64,000 bases of DNA from Chamaea fasciata. Its lineage: Eukaryota > Chordata > Aves > Passeriformes > Sylviidae. Shown piece after piece: positions 39,466 to 50,200 of the stretch; within the stretch, counting starts at the first letter, position 1; every line of letters starts with the position of its first letter. Position numbers and translations under genes: made by a program. The stretch spans positions 4,332,820 to 4,396,819 of the forward strand of contig JARCOQ010000025.1 in NCBI GenBank assembly GCA_029207755.1, written 5' to 3'. The notes below the pieces were generated by a model. The model saw only the letters and a list, made by a program, of their open reading frames with translations. It did not search any database and had not been told where the DNA came from.

Positions 39466-40496
39466 CAAACACACCATGTAAAACATCAAAACCCCACCAA
39501 CCTCAAAAGAAACACAGAGGAAGAGATGCAGATCATCCTCTACAACTGACAGCAAATTCAAAATTCTGATTCTGTCTGATACAGCCCTGGGATGTCCACC
39601 AGAACACTCACCTCTGATAGAAAATCTCTTTTATTTTCTGTTTAGTCTGCGTGTTATTTAGAGCTTACTTGATGTATTTCCTCTCTGCACTAACTTGTGA
39701 TTTTTGTTGCACAGATTTTTCACAAAATCTGGGCAGAGCTGCTGTCGCAGTAACCCTGTGAGATGGGCAGTGTGGTGGAAGAAATATTTGTTGAGAGTGA
39801 GTGGAGAACTCCAAAGTCAGTGTAGTGTGACACAAACCCTCCAAGGTCTTCATTTCTTCCTCCGCAACTTCGTGTCAGCAACAAAAGGAAAAGCTGTTTT
39901 GTAATGACAAGAATCTCCTAACACTGAGAAGAACTAAGTTAGAACTTACTGTGTCTTGTCCCTTCAAGAAAAAGGCTGGCTTCCACCTGGACGTGTGTAT
40001 TTTTAATTTAATTGTATTTTTCAGACTGTATTTTTGATTTAAAGAGATGTCCATCGTCCTGCACAGTGTTAGTGCCAATATCCATTAAAAAAGGAAAGGA
40101 TAGAATCACTCTGCAGAGGACATCCCACATTGGAGAAGCACAGAGATCCAAGGTGGGACACCTGCTTTAGGTGTGGGGATCTTTAGGGTACCCTGAGGAG
40201 ATGAGGTGCAGCCTGCAGAGCAGGGAACAGCTTTTGAGTGGGGAGATGGGGGACACCTGGGGTTCCTTCCTGCCCTCAGAGCCCTGGCTTCCCTCAGTCA
40301 CAGCCCCACTGCTGCTCTTGGAGACTTGGAATTCCCTCTTTCTTCTCTTCCTTCTTCTTCCCAGCATCTCCCACTGGATCCCAGACTGGGTGTCCTGAGC
40401 CAGCGCTTCCTCCCGGCTTCCCACCTTTGATTTCTCAAAGGCATCTCCACACTCTGGGCATCTTCTCTTGGAATTACTTAAAAACCACCCCGGGCT

Positions 40497-40775
40497 CTCC
40501 TCTCCTATTCTGAATTCTCACTCAGGTCCATCTTTTTCTCTGTCCCTGCATAGCCCTGAGAGGGGGAGATGCTGCCTGGGGTATCCACAGGGCAGCTCCT
40601 CAGCCTCACAGATTTCTTCTCCCCAGTTCATTTCCCCTCATCTCCTCTTCCTCCTTTTCCTTTTTTTCACTTCCCACCTGCTTTTTTCCCCCTCTTCCCT
40701 TCCTCTCCTGACTTCATTTCTTACTTGTCCTTGTTCCCTTCCCTGTCTCACCCTCATTTTTCCTGTCCATCCTTT
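40497..40775. repeat. Pyrimidine-rich local duplication, copy B
   Basis: Partner of 37,826-38,118, 2.7 kb apart. C/T-rich sequence continues to about 40,925 beyond the shared part. Confidence 0.85.
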
Positions 40776-41261
40776 CTTTTCTCTCTCCTTTTCCCTCACA
40801 CTTGCCCCCCTTATCTCCTTCCCCCTCTTCCTCCCCACCTTAAAAATTCACCTTCCCTTGTCTCATCACTCTCCTTGTTTTCTTTCTCCCTCCCCTTTCC
40901 TCCCTTTCTGCCACCCCTCCCTTTAAGCACCAACTCAGATGAACACCAGCTCAATCCGCCCCAAAACACCCAAGACATCCTCAAACCCCCCCTCAGTGCT
41001 CCCAAAACCACTCTGAGACAGCCAGGCCAGGTTGGGAAGTTAGATTTGTTGGGTTTGCAGGGTAAGCCCCTGAGGACCAATCTGGAAGAGAAGCGCCGTG
41101 ACCGGAATTGTTCATTTGGAATTGTTCATTTCAGTGACATTTCTCCAAGGCAGTGTGTAAACACAGAAGGCGGAGCAAACAGGAAAGGAAGGAGCAGGAA
41201 GTGTTTGAGAGGACAATCACTGAGTGCCGCCAGCATTTACACTGTTGGAAGCTGAAGGAAT

Positions 41262-41395
41262 CACAGAATCCTGGAATGGTTTGTGTGGGAAGGGACATTA
41301 ATGATCATCCAGTGCCACCCCCTGCCATGGCGGGGACACCTTCCACTGTCCCAGGTTGCTCCAAGCTCTGCCCCACCTGGCCTTGGGTAATTCTG
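41262..41395 (-). mobile_element. CR1 LINE 3' fragment
   Basis: TCACAGAATCCTGGAATGGT through CACCTGGCCTTGGG; truncated about 300 bp before the minisatellite. Confidence 0.95.
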
Positions 41396-41689
41396 GTTGG
41401 GAGCTTCAGTCTTTTCTTAACAGAGACTTTCTGCACGTGGCACATCAGGTATCCCCTTGGGATCAGCATTACTGATGACTGGGAGTGCCTCGTAGGGAAA
41501 TTTCACCTGGTTCAGGTGACAGGAAAGGAGCCTCTTACTGCGAATTTGTCTGCTCAAGATCATCAACCCTTTTCTCCTGTGACAGATGTGCCATTCAGGC
41601 AGAGTTCCCAGGGTGGTGTGAGGTGTGTGAGGTGTGTGAGAGGTGCAGAAGTGTTGGAAGGTGTAAAGTAAGAGGTTTTGGTGTCAGAA

Positions 41690-42795
41690 TGTGTACAACG
41701 AGAGGTTTAGGTTTTGGAATTTGTACAATCAGAGTTTTGGTGTGGGCATTTGTACGTTCAGAGTTTTTGGTGTCAGAATTTGCACAGTCAGAGTTTTATG
41801 TGATGGAATTTGCACAATCAGAGTTTTTGGTGGAGGAATTTGCACAATCAGAGTTTTTGGTGACAGAATTTGTACAATCAGAGGTTTTTGGTGATGGAAT
41901 TTATACAATCGCAGTTTTATGTGACGGAATTTGCACAATCAGGATTTTGGTGACAAAAATTTGTACAGTCAGAAGTTTTGGTGACGGAATTTGTACGATC
42001 AGAGTTTTATGTGACGGAATTTGCATGATCAGAGTTTTTGGTGACGGAATTTGTATGATCAGAGGTTTTGGTGACAGAATCCGTACGATCAGAGGTTTTG
42101 GTGATGAAATTTGTACAATCAGGGTTTTTGGTGTCGGAATTTGCACAATCAGTTTTTGGTGTCGGAATTTGTACGATCAGAGGTTTGGGTGACGGAATTT
42201 GTACAATCAGGGTTTTTGGTGTCAGAATTTGCACAATCAGGGTTTTTAGTGTCGGAGTTTGCACAAGCAGTTTTTGGTGTCAGAATTTGCACAATCAGGG
42301 TTTTTGGTGCCGGAGTTTGCACAATCAGTGTTTGGTGTCGGAATTTGCACAATCAGGGTTTTTGGTGCCGGAGTTTGCACAAGCAGTTTTTGGTGTCGGA
42401 ATTTGCACAATCAGGGTTTTTGGTGCCGGAGTTTGCACAATCAGTTTTTGGTGTCGGAATTTGCACAATCAGGGTTTTTGGTGCCGGAGTTTGCACAATC
42501 AGTGTTTGGTGTCGGAATTTGCACAATCAGGGTTTTTGGTGACGGAGTCTGCACAATCAGTTTTTGGTGTCGGAATTTGCACAATCAGTTTTTGGTGTCG
42601 GAATTTGCACAATCAGGGTTTTTGGTGTCGGAATTTGCACAATCAGGGTTTTTGGTGTCGGAGTTTGCACAATCAGTTTTTGGTGACGGAATTTGCACAA
42701 TCAGGGTTTTTGGTGTCGGAGTTTGCACAATCAGTTTTTGGTGTCGGAGTTTGCACAAGCAGTTTTTGGTGACGGAGTTTGTACGATCAGAGTTT
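41690..42795. repeat. Minisatellite of 28-31 bp units carrying TTGCACAA
   Basis: Roughly 37 head-to-tail units. The common forms are 30 bp (AGGGTTTTTGGTGTCGGAAT then TTGCACAATC) and 28 bp (lacking two G). Left-hand units (41,690-42,120) are diverged, with GTACGATC or GTACAATC variants; right-hand units are much more uniform. The open frames of up to several hundred codons that run through it come from the 30-bp period and absence of stop codons, not from a gene. Confidence 0.95.
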
Positions 42796-42799
42796 TCGC

Positions 42800-43135
42800 T
42801 CCGTTTCAAACTTGACCGCCGGGACCCCTGGCCCGGGCCCCGCGCGCCCTCCCGCGGCCGGAGCCGGTACTGCAGCACGCCCGCCCGCCGCTGTTCCCCC
42901 GCCACCCCGCGGAACGGCGGCCGCCCCGCGGAGCGCTCGGCCGGGCTCCTCCGCGTCCCGGCGGCAGGGGAGGGGACGCGGGACGGCCACGGCTGTCCCC
43001 CGGTGTCCCTCGTTGTCCCCCGGTGCCCCGCGCTGTGCCCCTGTCCCTCGGCGCGGCGGGCCCGCAGCCCCGCCGGCCGCGCTCTGCCTCCCCCTGGTGG
43101 TTGGCGGTGGTGCCGCAGCTCCGCGCTGTGCCCGG
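42800..43135. other. CpG island abutting a minisatellite
   Basis: About 330 bp of very GC- and CpG-rich sequence starting within a few bases of the last minisatellite unit. No recognisable exon. A TTTTATAAA motif at about 43,164 just to the right could be a TATA box, but no gene follows that I recognise. Confidence 0.65.
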
Positions 43136-44385
43136 CCCCGGCCCGGGAGCGCCGTTCTGAGCCTTTTATAAACCGTTCTTTGCGTTCCTTTACTTTCGTT
43201 TGCCCCGATCTGCGCTATTTACACTTACTGGACCTTGCTCCTGGCTCTTTGCTTGTGTGTTTTAGGAGGAGCCAGCCCAGGCCCTGCTGCGCTGCCCCCG
43301 GGCAAAGCCAGGACATCGAGCTCACCGAAGGCAGGCTCGGTGTCCCCCGGTGTCCCCCGGTGTGGCAGCCGAGGGCAGAGGCGAGAGGAGCAGCGCTCTG
43401 CACCTCGCATTCCCCTCCCGTGATTAAAGGCGGTGCGCTGGGTGGAGGGAGAACGCCCCAAAGGGTTTTTATGGCGGCTGGACAATGAGAACTTCTGACG
43501 GAGTGACAGATCCACTGGATTTCAGACACACTCAAAGCCTCCCCCGTGCTGTGGGCAGTGGGGGGAGCGCTTGGGGACTCTCTCACGATGTCCCCACAGC
43601 TTTCCACTCAGCCAGGCTGCCCCCAAAATGCCACAGTTTAAACAGCACCAGTTTCCTGGGAAAGCACGTTCCCACCAGGATGCCCCAGGAAATGCTGGGT
43701 GGAGGCACCAAACGCACCTCGGAGACTCTCAGCTCTTAGAGCAGCGCTTTAAAAAGTGCTCTGCTGCCTTCAGCAGGTCCCTGCCTCACTCCCCAGGAGC
43801 ACTGGGGGCTTGTCTGGGGTTTGCCAGTCCCACGGATGCTCTGACCACCTGGCTGGGAACCATCCCAGCTATCCCAAAGCACTTGAGTGCCTTTAGAAAT
43901 CTCACTCTCCTGCCTCGGCAGTTCTTTTGCAGAAAATCCCGCGCCTGGGAATTCTGCAGGGTTCCCTGGAAGCTGCTCTGGTGCTCAGTTACACAATAAA
44001 AACTGTCAACAGTTCTGTGCAGAATGAAAGAAAGCAAATACCGACCTTCACATCAATGTGTGAAGTTCTCATTTCCATAATTACAGACAAATCCTGAAGT
44101 AATCATTTAGGCACACGCTGCAGTCGTGTGGAAATAACACATTTGTTCTTCACAAAATCGGTTTTGTCAGGAAATACAAGTGAAGATTTATGTATTTTAT
44201 TAAAGCAAATCAACTGCAAATACAAGCAAACACAATCAATACTTCAGTACTCCAAAATGCAGGATAATAAACCAGAGAGGGCTGTTTGGCAGCAGTCAGA
44301 GGGGAGTGTTTGTCCTTGTGCTGCACACACTGTCTGCGAACTGGATAGAGGAAACTTGTCTTGCAGAGATTGCTGAGTCCACAAA
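43136..44385. other. GC-moderate intergenic sequence between two CpG islands; no gene recognised
   Basis: A CTTTTATAAACC motif near 43,162, a TGTTTTAGGAGG acceptor-like site near 43,260 and a TTATGGCGGC YY1-like motif near 43,469 are present, but no exon with known homology could be built. Confidence 0.5.
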
Positions 44386-44640
44386 ACACAGAGAGAATCG
44401 TTAAGGCTGGAAAAGCCCTCTGAGATCAGGGTCCAACCATTCCCCAGCGCTGCCGAGGCCACCACAACCCGTGTCCCCAAGTGCCACATGCACACGTCTT
44501 TTCCATCCCTCCAGGGATGGGGACTCCACCCCTGCTCTGGGCAGCTGTGCCAGGGCTGGACAACCCCTTCCGGAGAGAAATTTTCCCTAATATCCAACCT
44601 AAACCTCCCCTGGAGCAACCTGAGCCCGCTCCCCGCTGTC
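44386..44640 (-). mobile_element. CR1 LINE 3' fragment at the left edge of a CpG island
   Basis: GGCTGGAAAAGCCCTCTGAG to ACCTAAACCTCCCCTGG; subfamily like 18,922-19,205. Confidence 0.9.
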
Positions 44641-45530
44641 ACCGGCCCCGGAGCCCTGCGGTGTTTGTCCCCCGGGGGATTCCTCCCCGTTCCTCCGCGG
44701 TGTTCGCTGTCTCACGAGCAGCTTTTCCCTCGGGTTTGCCCCAGGCCTGAACAAACAGCTCCTCTAGCCGCCCTTTGCGCCGGGCCCGGCTGTGAGGGAG
44801 GTGACACAGGAGGTGACACAGGAGGTGGCACTGAGGGGTGAAGCCACAGACGCGCGGTCCGGCCGGGCTCCAGCTGTGAGCGGGGCTGGAGGAGCCCCCG
44901 GTGCGGCCAGGGGGAGTCCCGGTGGGGGTTGCGGGGAGCTGAGGATAACGTCCCGCCCTGTGCAGGGATGGCGGATGACGGACGGGCCGGCGCTGCCGGT
45001 ACCGGCGTCAGTCAAGGAAGCAGCGGAACGGCCCAACGGCGCCGAGCTGCCATTACACCGAGGGAGAAGGGATGCGGGCAGGGTGGGACGGGCGCTGGGG
45101 GCTCACCGGGAGGGCGGGGTGGGCCGAGCGCGGTGTCGGGGCCCGATCGCCCGGGAGTGTCCGGGGGCCATGTGGGACCCATGTGGGCTCGGCGGCACTT
45201 CCGGGCTCGGCGGAATAGACGGTGTCCCCGAAGGGTCAGAAAGCAGCGGAGCCTGGATCACGTGTTCGCGTTTTCTTCCCTGCAGCATGCCGGGAAATTG
45301 AGTCTTTCGCCTCCAGGTGGCCAGGCAGGGGTCGTGGTGCATGCCGGGAGATGTAGTTTTGCTGCGTGGGCGGGGACCGCATGCGCACTAGGCACCAGCC
45401 CCGCTCTGGCTGGCGCCGCCCAGCGAGCGCAGTGGGAGCTGCAGGCGGAGCCCCCCGGCCGCCTCAGCGCCCCCGGCGGCGCCATCTTGGCTCGGGGCTC
45501 GGGGAGGGCGAGCCCGCCCGGAACAAGAGT
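44640..45530. other. CpG island around the orphan promoter-like element
   Basis: High GC with many CpG dinucleotides, starting where a CR1 ends on the left and ending where another begins on the right. It includes a short GAGGTGACACAG-type triplication at 44,797-44,835. No coding exon recognised. Confidence 0.7.
45285..45495. promoter_or_regulatory. Orphan CpG-island promoter/insulator-like element with CTCF, ZNF143 x2, NRF1 and YY1 motifs
   Basis: Within 210 bp of CpG-rich DNA I see: two ZNF143/THAP11-type sites in the same orientation, GCATGCCGGGAAATTGAGT at 45,285-45,303 (weaker) and GCATGCCGGGAGATGTAGT at 45,339-45,357 (strong, reverse complement of the ACTACA-TCCC-GCATGC type); a CTCF-like core GCCTCCAGGTGGCCA at 45,309-45,323; a GC box at 45,366-45,375; an NRF1 core GCATGCGCA at 45,379-45,387; and a YY1 site GCCATCTTGG at 45,481-45,490. 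This set is typical of TATA-less housekeeping promoters and loop anchors. No recognisable gene starts here on either strand, and a CR1 begins about 45 bp to the right. Function is inferred. Confidence 0.6.
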
Positions 45531-45539
45531 TAAAATCCC

Positions 45540-45925
45540 TCTGCTCTGGAGCCAGGCTGGGAATGTCCCGCCTGGAGAAGGAAACGTTCCAGGGACACCT
45601 GAGAGCCTAAAGGGGCTCCAGGAGAGCTGGAGAGGAAGCTTGGACAAGGGCTTGGAATGACAGGTCAAGAAGAATGGCTCCCACTGCCAGAGGGCAGGGA
45701 TGGATGGGATATTGGGGAGGAATCCTTCTCTCTGAGGATGGGGAGGCCCTGGCACAGGCTGCCCAGGGAAGCTGTGGCTGCCCCTGGATCCCTGGAAGTG
45801 TCCAAGGCCAGGCTGGACAGGGCTTGGAGCACCCTGGGACAGTGGAAGGTGTCCCTGCCCATGGCAGGGGATGGGACAGGATGAACTTAAGGTTTCTTTC
45901 CACCCAAACCATTCTGGGATTGAAA
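45540..45925 (+). mobile_element. CR1 LINE 3' fragment between orphan promoter and PIM partial copy
   Basis: GAGCCAGGCTGGGAATGTCC through CAAACCATTCTGGG, then a short A-run. Confidence 0.95.
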
Positions 45926-45953
45926 AAAAAAGGATAAAAATACCACTCTGCTT

Positions 45954-45972
45954 ACACACACACACACACACG
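45954..45972. repeat. (CA)n microsatellite at the breakpoint side of the PIM partial copy
   Basis: About nine CA units. An AT-rich stretch with TTTATTTATTTATTT lies between it and the truncated exon 6. Confidence 0.95.
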
Positions 45973-46012
45973 AAAGATTTTATTTATTTATTTCATTTAT
46001 TAATTTACTACA

Positions 46013-47236
46013 CATGGACAAACACCACTTGATGAGGTGTTGGCACTCTGGGGAGAGAAACCAGCAAGCAGGGCTCAGTCAGAGCAGGCTCCTGTCCACC
46101 CTGTGCCACCATCCAGTGTCCGAGCTGCGCCCAGCCCATTCACCCTGTGTTTGGGAGGAGAGCAGGATGGCAGCACATGTGCCACCTCCCTCAGTCACCT
46201 GCGGGAGATGAAGGTCCTGCAGAGCTCCCTGTGAGCTGCTGCCTCCCACAGCCCAATGTCCCAGCCACGTGCCAGGGCCGGACACTCACCGAGAGAGATG
46301 CGCCGTCGGAAGAAGAGCTGTCCCCGGATGATGTCCTCGTCCTGCTCGAAGGGGACGTCCCCACAGACCATGTTGTAGAGCAGGACGCCCAGGGACCAGA
46401 TGGTGGCTGAGTGGCCGTGGTAGCGGTGGAAGCGGATCCACTCCGGGGGGCTGTACACCCGCGTTCCTGCGGGACACAGGAGCACATGGGGTGGATGGTG
46501 CCGCTCCAGACCCTCACCCGGGCATCCCCGGGGATGCAGGAGCTGCCCAGGGACACATGGCAGGACCTGCTGCCTTCCCTCCTGCCCCTGGGTCTTGGTT
46601 ACAAACTCTGGGGTGTGTGAAATGAGGCTCACGGTGCTGGAAAAAGCAATGCAACCCTGGGGAAGGCCTGGACTTTACATGCAAGGAAAAACCCACCCAC
46701 GGGTCGGGGAAAACCTGTGTTTATCTTCCCCTTCACTGGGCAAAAAACCCAATCGTGAACCACAGCAAACAAGGGGAGAGGAGCAACCCAAGCCCTTTGT
46801 GCCTGCGGATGAAACTAGACAGAGCCCACGTCCTGAAGCCGCCTCTGCTGCCCCTTCAAGGCTGTTTTTGTCACACGGGCTCCCACCCCAGTCCCCACTG
46901 GAGCCAGTGTAGGTGACTGTTAGCAGAGCCGGGAGCTCCTGTTTCACAACATCCATCTCTTGCCAAGCAGCAACTTGGCAGTGGCTGAAGAATTAATGCT
47001 GTCACCCCCAGCCAAGGGGAACCTCCAGAGCATGGTGGCCTTACCTGCACTTTGGGTCTAGAGGAATGTGTCACAACTGAATTCAACCACAGAACTATTT
47101 AGGCTGGAAAAGACCTCTGAGATCATCCAGTCTGACCTTTGGCTGTTCCCCACCTCGGCAACTAGACCAGAGCACTGAGTCCTGTCCGTTCTTGAACACA
47201 ATGTTCACCTTGCCCGTGGCCAAGTCGACCAAGCCT
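46013..47236 (-). pseudogene. Truncated partial copy of the PIM1-like gene (part of exon 4, intron 4, exon 5, intron 5, start of exon 6)
   Basis: Same orientation as the gene, about 7.5 kb downstream of it. Exon 5 (46,290-46,466, 177 bp) is identical to the gene's exon 5 base for base, with intact splice sites. Intron 5 differs from the gene's by only a few substitutions and one 5-base gap. Exon 6 is cut after 35 bp (46,013-46,047, ending ...LSM) and runs into unrelated AT-rich DNA. Upstream, intron 4 (46,484-47,089) can be aligned only through scattered islands. Exon 4 survives as a scrap at about 47,200-47,236 that reads LVDLATGKVN against [10 protein letters not shown], next to an inserted CR1. 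Exons 1-3 and the promoter are not found. It lacks the glycine loop, catalytic Lys, HRD and DFG, so it cannot encode a kinase. Confidence 0.9.
47085..47199 (-). mobile_element. CR1 LINE fragment inside the broken PIM copy
   Basis: CTGGAAAAGACCTCTGAGAT, CATCCAGTCTGACC and GACCAGAGCACTGAGTCC, fading at GTTCTTGAACAC. It separates the degraded intron 4 from the exon 4 scrap. Confidence 0.85.
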
Positions 47237-50200
47237 TAAGGGATAGGAAACCTTTCAGGACACGGGAGGGCTGGAAGCGCTTTTAAAAAAAGAAAGAAAG
47301 ATTCTAAAAGGGGGGATTTTCTGCAAACCCGCCCGTTTGGGGAGGCTGGGACTGACAGCAGAGGGCGGCACGGGCTCGTCGCGGCTCCTGAGCACCGGCA
47401 CAGGCACCTGCCGGCTTTCCTTGAGCCCGCGCTTTTTGCTCCTTCCCTCTCCATCACCCGCTCCCCGGGTACGGGGAGATATTTCGGGGGGCAGAGCCGA
47501 GCCCTGGATCTCTGACAACGAGCCCAGCATCTCCAGCAGCTTTCGATTCTGAACGAGAATGAAACTCGAGAGAGAAGAATCAGTTCCTTTTCCCATCTCG
47601 AAGCCGAAGCAGAGAAAAGAAACTTCAGAGCTGGCAAAATAACACATTTGAGGGTACCCAGCTGCAGGGAGAGCGCTGTCCTCCTGGCCAGAGGGGCTGT
47701 GTTGGATTAGCGAAGTTTCCAGGAAGGAGCTGGGTGGAGACGCCGCTCCTTCCCACCCGGAGTTCAAAACCCCTGGGATAATTATCATACACAACACATC
47801 CAACAATGTTATCAGAAATCCCCTCATCCCGTAACACGCCTGCAAACTCTGGGAAATGGGAACCATTCCCCGCGCGAGCGGGAGTGGGGGCTGAGCACGG
47901 ACAGTCCGTCCATCTGTCCCAGAGTCACTTTTAGCATCTGTGAATTCCTGCAAAGCTCCTTTGGGTCCCGCTGTCCTTGCAGGCGGGCTATCCGCTGCCT
48001 TTGCTGTTCCTCCCCCAGCCTGAGGGCTGGATCCTTCCTGGAGTTTCCCCTCCCGCTTTTCCATGGCAATTCACACATCATCTTCTCTCCTGCTTTGCGT
48101 ATTGGCTTTATCAAGGTTTTGTTTGGAAACACCCTGCTAGAGCAACAGAGGAGTGACCCCTCCGCCCTGGCGAGGGTGGGGGGCTCATTGTCTGCTCTGC
48201 CCACATCCTGCTCCGCTCCCCAAAGGTGAGAAGACCCACCCGGAGGGTGAAATCCAAGTCTTTGGCATTCACATTTGCGCCTTGATTACGGTCAAGGCCT
48301 TGATTAACGAAGGCAGGAGCCAAACTGGGCCGAAAGGAGCCAAATCTGTGTGCTTTGGGGGGGATCGACACACACCTAGGCATGTGTGTGCACCCCTGCG
48401 AGTGTGCGCACTCTCCAGGGAGTAATCTACTCCACGGAGTAGCCTGGCACTGAGACCGGGGCTGCCACGGCACATCGGCGCTGCACGCTTGGCAGAGCAC
48501 GGCTGGATTCCCTTGGGGCTGCTGCTGATGCTGAGGGCCCCAGCCCTGCCTGCCCATTTCAGGGAGAGAGATGGAGAATTTTGGGTGACCTGAAGTGACA
48601 TTTTGCCGCTTCTGTTTCTCTCACAGCTTTCTCAGAGGGTGAGATCTCCATGCCGACACCCCCTTGCCCCTCGTATTCACACACGTGCCTCTGTGGTATT
48701 TGAGGGCCACTGAAGTGGCTGTTGCAGTTTGTAACAGGAGCTGTTGTTTCATTTTTGGGGTTGCTTAACCCCCTCCTAACTGTAATAAACCCAGTGAATA
48801 AGGACAGAAAAATATTACCCTGGAGGTAGGGGACCAAAAGCTTGGAAAGGGATGAAAGAAACATTCCCATTACAGCTTTCAAAATGTTTCTCTAGCCGAA
48901 GCTGCTAAATTTGACTCAGCTTTACACACTGGAAAGGTTTTGCGGTTGGTTTGGGGTTTTTTATGGTGAATAAAGTGTTTTTTCCTCTTTAAAACCCCCA
49001 CCAACTCGCAGGCTGAGTGATGCAGTTTCGATGTGTCACGGAAGCAGGGTTTGTGCAGATCTGTCCTTAAAACAGTCACTGCAAACCCCAAAACATGAGA
49101 CTCTGGTCTTGAGGGGGGCTCCAGGTGCCTGAAACCAGCACCTGGCCCCCCTTGCTGTCCCAGCAGAATGGGGAAATATCACAGGCGGCCTGGGAAGGGA
49201 CGAGTTTCACCCTGGTTTCACACTGAGAGGGGGCAGGGCTTTGGTCTCCTGCAGGATTCAATCCCCTGCTCAGGGGACGTGGGGACATGTGGGGGATTAA
49301 AGCTGTGAGCTCTTACAGCAAATCTCAGCCTGAGGAAAGAGGGCAGGGGAAAGCAGGTGAGCTCAAGCTCCACCACAAAAGATCTCCAGCGAGTTGGGTC
49401 ACTGTGCCTCAGTTTCCCCACATGGAGATGATGCTATTGCCACACAGGCCGCTGGCAAAGCGCTCGGAGACTGATTTCCACAAGGGTTCATTCCCGGGCA
49501 GCCAGAGCCGTGGGACACATGGTTTGCTGATAATTCACCTCGACCTAAGGCAGGAGTCGAAAATAGCTCCTGTGAGTCACTGTGCCAAGAAGGCCAAAGG
49601 GTTTGAGACGGTGCCTCGGGGGCAGCTGGATGTTTTCCTCAGGATAGGGAGGTGGTGAGGTGCCACCTCCGAGTTTCTGGCTCTTCAGGTCCCTGCGGTG
49701 AGCCTGGCCCCTGCTCCCCAGGTGCCTTTTCTCCTTGGTGCTCATCTGCCTTTCTCCAGCCTGGCTGAAGTTTGGCTGTTGCTCATATCCCATTCCCAAA
49801 AAGGGATGTGTAAAACATAAATCTCCGTCTTGCTGCGCCTCCAGGCTCCCCTGGCTGGTCCTTCCTGCAGCACCAAGCACCTTAGCAGGGGATGGCTGTG
49901 TACAGAAAGGCACAGGTGTGATGAGTGCTGGGCCTCTGAAAGACCTCAGTCATCCGTGGGATTCCAGTGCTCCCAGAACTGGAGTTCCAACAGACTGAAA
50001 TCTCCTCCTGGTCCTGCTTGACTGTTTTTTTTCCCAATTTCTGCATTGTGGGTGCTTCGCCTCTGACATGGGGGAGCAAGAAAAATTTGTGTAAGGGAGG
50101 TGGGAAAGCAGTGCTTCCTCTGAATCACCTCCCAATGGATAACTCCTGTCTTTTTATCCTCTCCTGTCATATCTCATGGCCTCAAAATGCAGGAAATATC

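Larger units (their letters stand above)
38586..41689. other. Intergenic sequence; no gene seen
   Basis: Contains a poly(A) run, the second pyrimidine-rich duplicate, its long C/T-rich extension to 40,925, and a CR1. Confidence 0.55.

Noticed and set aside
41690..42795. CRISPR-like regular repeats
   Set aside because: Units are contiguous with no unique spacers, and the genome is vertebrate.
41485..43488. Long open frames through the 41.7-42.8 kb array (up to about 400 codons)
   Set aside because: They follow the 30-bp period of a minisatellite, change frame at 28-bp units, and continue into unrelated CpG-island DNA. Not a gene.
47255..48064. 269-codon minus-strand open frame as missing exons of the PIM copy or a new gene
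   Set aside because: No kinase motif and no match to PIM exons 1-3; high GC makes long frames likely.
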